Positions 1 through 5,058 of a stretch of 5,190 bases of DNA are shown here, piece after piece. This DNA is from CAYNFT01 sp964396535 (GTDB lineage Bacteria; Chloroflexota; Dehalococcoidia; Dehalococcoidales; UBA2162): NCBI GenBank assembly GCA_964396535.1, contig CAYNFT010000120.1, positions 1-5,190 on the forward strand, in the 5' to 3' direction. Position 1 is the first letter of the stretch, and every line of letters begins with the position of its first letter. The notes beneath the pieces are model-generated. The model saw nothing but the letters and a program-made list of their open reading frames with translations, had not been told where the DNA came from and ran no database searches. The position numbers and the translations under genes were made by a program.

Positions 1-1905
1 AGCACTATAAATAACCCGCCGGTGCTTGACGCTATAGGCGATAAGTCAGTCAACGAGGGTGAGCTTCTTGAGTTTACTATCTCAGCCACTGATCCTGATA
101 TTGATCCGTTAACCTACTCGGCTTCTAACCTGCCGTCAGGTGCCAGCTTTGATGCCGGAACGCAGACCTTCTCGTGGACACCGGGCTTCCTTCAGGAAGG
201 AAGCTACTCCAATGTTCACTTTGAAGTAACCGATGGAGAGCTAACCGACTCTGAGGACATCACAATTACTGTAGCTAATATCAAAGACCCGCCGGTGCTT
301 GGCGCTATAGGCGATAAGTTAGTCAATGAGGAAGAGCTTCTTGAGTTTACTATCTCAGCCACCGATCCTAATGGTGACCCGTTAACCTACTCGGCTTCCA
401 ACCTGCCGTCAGGAGCCAGCTTTGATACCGGAACGCAGACCTTCTCGTGGACACCGAATTCTGGTCAAGCGGATATCTACTCCGATGTTCACTTTGAAGT
501 AACCGATGGGGAGCTAACCGACTCTGAGAACATTACCATTATGGTTAATTCTGCAGGATATATGCCACCAGCTATTTCTTTTATTCCACCAACAGACGAT
601 GACAATGCCACCGTTAATAGAGACTGGACTGAGGTCAATGTTTCTATAGACAGTATTGACAGCTATACAAGCGGTTTTATAGACTGGGACAGGAGCCTGG
701 TTGGTTATTGGGACTTTAATGAAAACGCTGACGATAAATCAACTTACAATAATAATGGGGCTCTGAATGGAACTGAATCAACAATTGGTAAGTATGGCAA
801 TGCTATAACATTTAATAATGATGGTGACTATCTTTTAATAAGCGATAGTGTAAGTATGGATTTTAATAAATCAAACGGTACGATAGAACTATGGCTATAT
901 CCTTTTGAGAAAGCCTCTGGGGTTTACCAGCGATTAGTTGTAGATAGCAGTTTTTGGGGTCCGGAAAGCCCTTACGATGGAATTGAGTTAGCCCTCCTGC
1001 CTGATGGTGATTTATACTTTTATCCAGCTCAAGGAGGGGGTAATAACTATAATTTATTAAATGATCCTTTTACTAACAACGAGTGGCAGCAACTCGTAGT
1101 TACCTGGGATTTCTCTACAAGGGAGGCTAAGTTTTATGTCAATGGAGTTAATCAGAGTTTAACTATTGAGAATGTTCCTGATAATTGGTATACCGTAGCT
1201 GATACAGATGATTGGTATATAGGAGGAATAGATATAGCTACTGGATTAGGATTTTTCAATGGTAGTATCGATGAGGTTCGTATCTGGAGCCGTACCCTGA
1301 GTGAAGAGGAAATAAGAGCTTCATACAATGAAAATCTATATAGCTTGAATCATACATTCACCAATCTGTCAGACGGCGCTTATCAATATTATGCCTATGC
1401 CACAGATACAAACGGTAACTCGGCTCAAACTGAAACCCGCACCATCACTATAAACACAGGAGGCTCGGTTAACGTTGCACCGGTGCTTGATGCCATAGGC
1501 GACAAGTCAATCAGCAAGGCTGAGCTACTTGAGTTTACCGTCTCAGCTACTGACCCTGATAGTGATAACCTGACGTACTCAGCCACAAACCTGCCATTAG
1601 GAGCAGTCTTTGACCCGGAAAGCCAGACCTTCTCCTGGACACCAAGTTCTGGTCAGGAAGGAAGCTACCCCGATGCCCACTTTGAAGTATCTGATGGTGC
1701 CCTGAGTGATTCCGAAGATATCAATATTACGGTAATTCAACCGGACGTTAATAGTGACGGGGCAGTGAATGTCCTTGACATGATTTTGATTGGACAGCAC
1801 TGGGATGAAGAGGGGCTAGTTGGCTGGATACTGGAGGATGTCAATAGAGATGGAATCATCAACGTACTGGATATGGTGCTTGTCGGTCAGTATTGGACTA
1901 GTTAG
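1..1905 (+). CDS. Secreted modular protein with He_PIG Ig repeats, LamG and C-terminal dockerin (5' partial)
   Basis: The frame is open from the first base, so this is the C-terminal 634 residues of a longer protein; the GTG at 22 lies inside a repeat and is not a start. Domains, numbered from the window edge: He_PIG-type Ig repeats at about 8-95 and 99-182 (landmarks GDKSVNEGELLEFTISATDP, NLPSGASFD, FSWTP, HFEVTDGELTDSE). Next is an Ig-like domain split into 189-233 and 443-485. Between its halves lies a LamG/concanavalin A-like domain at about 234-442 (SLVGYWDFNE start, NEWQQLVVTWD, GSIDEVRIWSRTLSEEEI end). A third He_PIG repeat is at 495-578. Residues 581-634 are a type I dockerin with two calcium-binding loops, DVNSDGAVNVLD and DVNRDGIINVLD. 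Family knowledge: LamG domains often bind glycans or proteins, and dockerins bind cohesins. Inference: an extracellular adhesin-like or glycan-binding protein held at the surface by the cohesin encoded next. No catalytic domain is visible, but one could lie upstream of the window. Confidence 0.93.
   Translation, partial: STINNPPVLDAIGDKSVNEGELLEFTISATDPDIDPLTYSASNLPSGASFDAGTQTFSWTPGFLQEGSYSNVHFEVTDGELTDSEDITITVANIKDPPVLGAIGDKLVNEEELLEFTISATDPNGDPLTYSASNLPSGASFDTGTQTFSWTPNSGQADIYSDVHFEVTDGELTDSENITIMVNSAGYMPPAISFIPPTDDDNATVNRDWTEVNVSIDSIDSYTSGFIDWDRSLVGYWDFNENADDKSTYNNNGALNGTESTIGKYGNAITFNNDGDYLLISDSVSMDFNKSNGTIELWLYPFEKASGVYQRLVVDSSFWGPESPYDGIELALLPDGDLYFYPAQGGGNNYNLLNDPFTNNEWQQLVVTWDFSTREAKFYVNGVNQSLTIENVPDNWYTVADTDDWYIGGIDIATGLGFFNGSIDEVRIWSRTLSEEEIRASYNENLYSLNHTFTNLSDGAYQYYAYATDTNGNSAQTETRTITINTGGSVNVAPVLDAIGDKSISKAELLEFTVSATDPDSDNLTYSATNLPLGAVFDPESQTFSWTPSSGQEGSYPDAHFEVSDGALSDSEDINITVIQPDVNSDGAVNVLDMILIGQHWDEEGLVGWILEDVNRDGIINVLDMVLVGQYWTS
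16..558 (+). repeat. Tandem duplication of a 273-bp He_PIG Ig module
   Basis: Two units in direct tandem start at 16 and 289 (both begin CCGCCGGTGCTTG), with a 273-base (91-codon) period. Long stretches are identical at the nucleotide level, for example 61-89 against 334-362, and the segments encoding FSWTP and EVTDGELTDSE. Retention of synonymous bases points to a recent duplication or gene conversion. The third He_PIG module (from about 1477) is clearly more diverged at both DNA and protein level. Confidence 0.85.
1741..1902 (+). other. Type I dockerin domain (C-terminal)
   Basis: This is the last domain of the modular protein. It has two F-hand repeats 31 residues apart: DVNSDGAVNVLDMILIGQHW and DVNRDGIINVLDMVLVGQYW. 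Positions 1, 3, 5, 9 and 12 of each loop are D, N, D, N and D, so the calcium ligand set is complete in both. The residues at loop positions 10 and 11, which set cohesin specificity in studied type I dockerins, are V-L in both copies. That symmetry would allow binding in either of two orientations. Each repeat ends in a G-Q-(H/Y)-W motif. Confidence 0.93.
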
Positions 1906-1942
1906 GAAGAACAGGATAAAAAATATAAAAAGATTAAAAAAT

Positions 1943-3460
1943 GTGCTTAATATCTTAAGAGGTCTGGCTGTCTTTGTACTGCTAGCCTCATGGTTAGTCA
2001 ACCCTAGCTCGGTATCAGCGGCCGAAACTACCACGGTCAGCGTTTCCACACCGAGCTCGCTTGGCAAAGGCGAGACATTTACCGTTAGTATCAGTATAGA
2101 CCCCGGTGTTGCCATAGCTGGAGTTCAGTTTGACCTGAGTTTTGACGCCTCATTGGTTACCGCCAGTCAAGTTGAAGAGGGAGACCTGCTGTCCCAGAAT
2201 GGAACTGGCACCTACTTCAATCCAGGAACGATAGACAATGAAACCGGGAATATCAGCGGAGTAGTTGGCATCATAATAAGCCCCGGTCAAACAGTAGCCA
2301 AACCGGGGACGTTTGCACTAATTAATCTGACAGCCGGAACTGAAAACGGAACGTGTCCTTTCACTCTGTCAAACGTAATAGTAGGAGATGTAACAGCGAA
2401 TGCTGTATCGGTAAGTGTAGTTAACAGCGAGGTCACAATTGCTTCCGATACAACGCCTCCTCCGGGAGGAGGTGGTTTGATTGGTGGAGGTGGTAGTACG
2501 ACACCGGCAGGTACGACAGTTCTCTCCGGCAAGATAGACAGTGATGGCACCTTTCTCACCGACGTTATTGCTAAATCTGCGGATGGAAAGTGTGTGCTTA
2601 CCATTGAAGCAGGCGTTAAAGGCTTAACTCACTATGGAGACGCACTTGGCCATATAACGATATTAGAAGATGAAGAGTCGCCAGCACCCCCGGAGGATTC
2701 CAGTGTTGTCGGGCTGGTTTACGATATTAGCCCTGATGGAGCTACATTTGGACCGACCGTAAATCTGACCATAATCTATGACCCTGAACAATTACCTGAG
2801 GGGATAACAGAAGATGGGCTATACATCGCCTACTGGGATAGCTCACAGTGGATAGCTCTTGAAAGTATGTTGGACGGTGAGGCAAAGGGGTTATCTGCGC
2901 AAATAAGCCACTTCACACCATTCACCATTATTGCTCCACCCCCAGAGGCACAGGCATCAGAATCGCCGCCACCTCCACCAACAAGCGTGCCACCACCAGC
3001 AAGTTTTGCTGTTTCTGATTTGTCAGTTACTCCTAGTGAAATTGAACCCGACGAGCAAGTTACGATTTCAGCCACAGTTACCAATACCGGAGGCAGTGAA
3101 GGGAGTTATATCGCTGTTCTCAAGATAGATGGTGTAGAAGAAGGCACAAAAGAAGTAACTCTCGAAGCAGGTGAGAGCGAGACTATAACCTTCACCATAA
3201 TGAATGATACTGTGGGAAACTACACGGTTGAAATTGATGGCGAGGTTGGACAGTTTACTGTTACTATTCCGGCATCTTCTCTGCCACCAGATCCGACACC
3301 GACATCGATACTAACCTCAATACCAGCAGTGGGACTATCAGTTCAGCCAACAATTGACTGGCAGCTCATTGGCAGTAGTAGTGCTAGCTTCGTTGGTGTT
3401 GCTGTGCTAGTGATTTGTTACTTCGTGTGGCGAAAACGTTTTATGGCACGGCTATCCTAG
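1943..3460 (+). CDS. Membrane-anchored cohesin-domain surface protein
   Basis: From the GTG start the protein has 505 residues. Order: signal peptide about 1-27 (hydrophobic GLAVFVLLASWLV, then PSSVSAAE). Residues 31-166 are a cohesin domain, with the typical signature GVQFDLSFDASLV..QVEEGDLL and a closing VNSEVTI strand. A Gly-rich linker follows at 172-190. Residues 191-330 are a beta-rich domain with YDISPDGATFGPTVNLTIIYDP and HFTPFTIIAP. A Pro-rich linker is at 332-353, and a CARDB-like domain at 354-441 (DLSVTPSEIEPDEQVTISATVTNTG type). The C-terminal helix at about 478-496 ends in a basic WRKRFMARLS tail. Role by family: cohesins bind dockerins, so this is probably the single-site surface receptor for the dockerin protein encoded just upstream. 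The start is uncertain. In-frame ATG 1850 and TTG 1820 would run through the dockerin coding region, and an ATA at 1916 with AGGAAG six bases upstream would give a better charged signal peptide. No start is well supported by conventional rules. Confidence 0.88.
   Translation: MLNILRGLAVFVLLASWLVNPSSVSAAETTTVSVSTPSSLGKGETFTVSISIDPGVAIAGVQFDLSFDASLVTASQVEEGDLLSQNGTGTYFNPGTIDNETGNISGVVGIIISPGQTVAKPGTFALINLTAGTENGTCPFTLSNVIVGDVTANAVSVSVVNSEVTIASDTTPPPGGGGLIGGGGSTTPAGTTVLSGKIDSDGTFLTDVIAKSADGKCVLTIEAGVKGLTHYGDALGHITILEDEESPAPPEDSSVVGLVYDISPDGATFGPTVNLTIIYDPEQLPEGITEDGLYIAYWDSSQWIALESMLDGEAKGLSAQISHFTPFTIIAPPPEAQASESPPPPPTSVPPPASFAVSDLSVTPSEIEPDEQVTISATVTNTGGSEGSYIAVLKIDGVEEGTKEVTLEAGESETITFTIMNDTVGNYTVEIDGEVGQFTVTIPASSLPPDPTPTSILTSIPAVGLSVQPTIDWQLIGSSSASFVGVAVLVICYFVWRKRFMARLS
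2030..2438 (+). other. Cohesin domain
   Basis: About 136 residues follow the predicted signal cleavage site, running from TTTVSVSTPSSLGKGETFTV to VVNSEVTIAS. The core GVQFDLSFD, the VEEGDLL segment and the GTFALINLTAGTENG strand are characteristic of cohesins (the cellulosome scaffold module that binds dockerin). The length fits one complete domain. Only one copy is present, unlike multi-cohesin cellulosome scaffoldins. Confidence 0.88.
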
Positions 3461-3476
3461 ATATAAGTGTAAGTAG

Positions 3477-3507
3477 AAGGGGCACTCGAAAATGGGTGCC
3501 CCTTTTT
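3477..3507 (+). terminator. Rho-independent terminator after the cohesin gene
   Basis: AAGGGGCAC (3477-3485) pairs perfectly with GTGCCCCTT (3496-3504). The stem extends by a T-G wobble and a C-G pair around the six-base loop GAAAAT (3488-3493), and is followed by a T run (3503-3507). It begins 17 bases after the stop codon, so it probably ends the dockerin-cohesin transcript. The arms are also preceded by A residues on the other strand, but no minus-strand gene needs it. Confidence 0.9.
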
Positions 3508-3611
3508 ATTATGTAAACCAAATGTTTAACTTACTTCAAATTTTTATACTTTGTGTCTCATCCCAGCTACACAATATTCCCCCCGAACAAGATAATCTGG
3601 AACTAACATGA

Positions 3612-3639
3612 TTGGCTTTGTCTTTATCATACGTATAGA
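3612..3639 (+). promoter_or_regulatory. Possible sigma-70-type promoter for the DUF1616 leader
   Basis: TTGGCT (3612-3617) and TATAGA (3634-3639) are 16 bases apart, each matching the consensus at four of six positions. Transcription would start near 3646, right at the foldable GC-rich segment, giving a leader of roughly 125 bases before the DUF1616 start. A competing -10 (TATAAT, 3715-3720) has only poor -35 candidates and would remove the structured leader. Confidence 0.35.
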
Positions 3640-3645
3640 CAGCTC

Positions 3646-3689
3646 AGCCCGGAAACTCGGGCTAACCCGATGAAAAGCGAGAGAGGGCT
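3646..3689 (+). promoter_or_regulatory. Foldable leader RNA with two mutually exclusive hairpin arrangements
   Basis: Arrangement A: AGCCCG (3646-3651) pairs with CGGGCT (3658-3663) around the loop GAAACT. Arrangement B: TCGGG (3657-3661) pairs with CCCGA (3666-3670) around CTAA, and the freed AGCCC (3646-3650) can pair with GGGCT (3685-3689) as an outer stem. The two arrangements compete for the same bases. The purine-rich GAGAGAGGG (3679-3687) is partly paired only in B, which could hide or expose it. The segment matches no riboswitch class I can recognise. The structure is read by eye, and the regulatory role is inference. Confidence 0.4.
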
Positions 3690-3700
3690 AGACTTTATAT

Positions 3701-3769
3701 ATGAAAAAAATTAATATAATAAAGGATAAGATAAGATTAATTAGATATCTTGCTTTGTCCGTCCAATAA
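3701..3769 (+). CDS. Possible 22-codon upstream reading frame before the DUF1616 gene
   Basis: The ATG at 3701 opens MKKINIIKDKIRLIRYLALSVQ and stops with TAA at 3767-3769, one base before the ATG at 3771. The peptide is lysine-, arginine- and isoleucine-rich, in keeping with an AT-rich leader. A purine-rich GAGAGAGGG lies about 13 bases upstream, farther than ideal for a Shine-Dalgarno sequence. If translated, it would couple ribosomes to the downstream start, which has no Shine-Dalgarno of its own. It may equally be chance. Confidence 0.25.
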   Translation: MKKINIIKDKIRLIRYLALSVQ

Positions 3770-3770
3770 C

Positions 3771-4664
3771 ATGCGAAAAGTTGTGTTTGGAATGAATAGG
3801 ATTATACAATCTGGCACCCATCAATCAGGTATTAAACTGGGAAGCGGGCTATTAGTTCTGAATATAGTAACCGCTATATTGGTACTGTCTGTCATCTTCC
3901 TCCCTGATAATGTGTTACGTCTTATTCTGGGGATTCCCTTCTTACTATTTTTTCCAGGCTACACGCTCGTTGCGGCAATATTCACCCGAAAGGAGGGAAT
4001 GGGTGGTATTGAGAGAGTAGGGTTCAGCTTTGGTTTAAGTATAGCATTGGTTCCGTTCATTGCCTACATTCTCAATTATACGCCATGGGGCATAAGACTG
4101 GAGCCTATCATTTATTCAGTAGCTTCATTCATTTTTGTTACGTCAGCTGTTGCCTGGTTGAGACGCAGGAGACTAGCTGCACACGAACGCTTTGCTATTC
4201 AGTTGCAGATTACAGTGCCAGGCTGGAATGAAGGCTGGCGGGTAAGAACGCTCACCATTATAATAGCGATAGCTGTTCTAGGAACAGTCGGGACGGTGGC
4301 CTACACACGGATAATGCCTAAGGAGAAAGAATCGTTTACTGAATTTTATATTCTTGGACCGCTAGGCACAGCAGTGGCATACCCCCTGGATGTGAAGGTT
4401 GGCGAGGAAAGTACACTCACCGTTGGAATTATTAACCACGAAGGGAAAGAAACTAGCTATCGAATCGAGTTAAGTGTGGATAGGCAGAAGGTTTCTGAGA
4501 TAGAACCAGTAGTGATTTTGGACGAAGGAAAATGGGAAACTGAGGTAAGCTTCGTAGCGCAAAGAGCCGGCACGAAGCAGATAGTCGAATTGTTACTATA
4601 TAAGGACCATGAAGTCCAGCCGTACCTCAAACCACTTAAATTTCAAATTAATGTAACGGAGTAG
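3771..4664 (+). CDS. DUF1616 family membrane protein
   Basis: From the ATG at 3771 the protein has 297 residues. It has five predicted membrane helices at about 26-45, 49-71, 80-101, 111-130 and 161-181, then an extracytoplasmic beta-rich domain at 182-297. Family landmarks of DUF1616 are visible: LGIPFLLFFPGYTLVAAIF, IERVGFSFGLSIALVP, LNYTPWGIRLEPI, a basic LRRRRLAAHERF segment between helices 4 and 5, and after helix 5 FTEFYILGP, YPLDVKVGE and VGIINHEGKETSYRI. The biochemical function of the family is unknown. In archaea and Chloroflexota it is often near surface-polysaccharide or cell-envelope genes, and the C-terminal domain resembles folds that present ligands outside the membrane. The start is uncertain: TTG 3750 and ATG 3792 are in frame, and none has a good Shine-Dalgarno sequence. 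The gene is separated from the cohesin gene by a terminator, so it is probably its own transcript. Confidence 0.88.
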   Translation: MRKVVFGMNRIIQSGTHQSGIKLGSGLLVLNIVTAILVLSVIFLPDNVLRLILGIPFLLFFPGYTLVAAIFTRKEGMGGIERVGFSFGLSIALVPFIAYILNYTPWGIRLEPIIYSVASFIFVTSAVAWLRRRRLAAHERFAIQLQITVPGWNEGWRVRTLTIIIAIAVLGTVGTVAYTRIMPKEKESFTEFYILGPLGTAVAYPLDVKVGEESTLTVGIINHEGKETSYRIELSVDRQKVSEIEPVVILDEGKWETEVSFVAQRAGTKQIVELLLYKDHEVQPYLKPLKFQINVTE

Positions 4665-4720
4665 ACAGTCTCATTTCATACCGATGTTTCTGGGGTAATT
4701 ATCCTTAATGGATTGTTACA

Positions 4721-4924
4721 CTAGCTGGTGAAATAGGGTACTAACTCGGGGATTATATTACCTATTTTAATAGATATACCGAAAAGCAATACTATAATTA
4801 TTATCATTATCGGGACCGAGAGAACTTTGGATAGGCTCTGGGCAAACTTAGACTCATTAGCTTCAGCCAGTGTTTTTATAGCCAGTAAGATTATAGAGGT
4901 AATTAACACAATACTAAGAAGCAT
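4721..4924 (-). CDS. Small two-helix membrane protein, unknown function
   Basis: The product has 67 residues. Hydrophobic helices lie at about 2-19 (LLSIVLITSIILLAIKTL) and 36-55 (LSVPIMIIIIVLLFGISIKI). They are joined by a short polar stretch, AEANESKFAQSLSKV, and followed by a short tail ending in PYFTS. The ATG start has GAGGTAGGG 7-11 bases upstream on the minus strand and a near-consensus promoter 64 bases further up, so expression is well supported despite the small size. It converges on the DUF1616 gene with 56 bases between the stop codons. I recognise no named family. Two-helix proteins of this kind may act as subunits or regulators of membrane complexes, but nothing in the sequence shows which. 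Confidence 0.72.
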   Translation of the reverse strand: MLLSIVLITSIILLAIKTLAEANESKFAQSLSKVLSVPIMIIIIVLLFGISIKIGNIIPELVPYFTS

Positions 4925-4931
4925 TGAAACA

Positions 4932-4940
4932 CCCTACCTC
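4932..4940 (-). promoter_or_regulatory. Shine-Dalgarno sequence of the small membrane protein gene
   Basis: Read on the minus strand this is GAGGTAGGG. AGGG ends seven bases before the ATG at 4924, and GAGGT ends eleven bases before it. This supports the assigned start and the reality of the small gene. Confidence 0.65.
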
Positions 4941-4987
4941 AGACAGGATAGCGCTAATGCCTTCCCATTCGTTGGATCGCATTAAAC

Positions 4988-5016
4988 AATATAATCCAGT
5001 GAATGAACCCTGTCAA
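4988..5016 (-). promoter_or_regulatory. Near-consensus sigma-70 promoter for the small membrane protein gene
   Basis: On the minus strand a perfect -35 TTGACA (5016-5011) is followed, after exactly 17 bases, by TATATT (4993-4988), which matches the -10 consensus at five of six positions. Transcription would start near 4981, giving a leader of about 57 bases before the ATG at 4924. It is the strongest promoter-like signal in the window. It lies in the 134-base gap between two minus-strand genes, so the small gene can be transcribed on its own. Confidence 0.82.
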
Positions 5017-5058
5017 GTAACTTATACCAACTTCTCTCTAAATGTTCCAAAGTCGATC

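Larger units (their letters stand above)
3508..3770. other. Non-coding leader between the cohesin and DUF1616 genes
   Basis: These 263 bases lack a convincing long gene. From left to right they hold an AT-rich stretch and a possible -35/-10 pair (3612-3639). A GC-rich foldable segment follows at 3646-3689. Then comes an AT-rich block with TTTATATA (3695-3702) and a perfect TATAAT (3715-3720), overlapped by a small possible reading frame (3701-3769). A 28-codon frame on the minus strand (3544-3630) is too weak to call a gene. Confidence 0.6.

Noticed and set aside
2454..2510. Gly-rich GGAGGTGG-type tract as a DNA repeat or regulatory element
   Set aside because: It is fully explained as the coding sequence of the flexible Pro/Gly linker after the cohesin domain.
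1816..2604. Minus-strand open frames (1816-2115, 2287-2604) and similar ones at 1597-1800 and 2830-3084
   Set aside because: They lie opposite confidently assigned plus-strand domains. Their Pro/Gly runs are the complement of the linkers, and none has start signals.
2931..3128. Plus-strand frame rich in His, Gln and Pro
   Set aside because: It is an out-of-frame reading of the Pro-rich linker and CARDB-like domain of the cohesin protein, and the low-complexity composition reflects that.
3640..3690. Resemblance to an initiator-type tRNA (AGCTCAGCCCGG like a D arm, and CGGGCTAACCCGA like an anticodon stem)
   Set aside because: The loop between CGGG and CCCG has only four bases, leaving no anticodon. 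There is no T-arm sequence and no acceptor stem. At most it is a chance likeness or an eroded fragment.
3640..3690. Cyclic di-GMP or SAM riboswitch
   Set aside because: Short likenesses (GGGCTAA, CCCGATGAA) occur, but the rest of either conserved core is absent.
3695..3702. Archaeal TATA box TTTATATA upstream of the DUF1616 gene
   Set aside because: The motif is present, but the region is generally AT-rich. The sigma-70-type promoter at 4988-5016 and the T-tract terminator at 3477-3507 point to bacterial transcription.
4695..4719. Inverted repeat GTAATTATCC/GGATTGTTAC between convergent genes as a bidirectional terminator
   Set aside because: The stem is only two runs of four pairs split by a 2x2 mismatch, and no T run follows on either strand.
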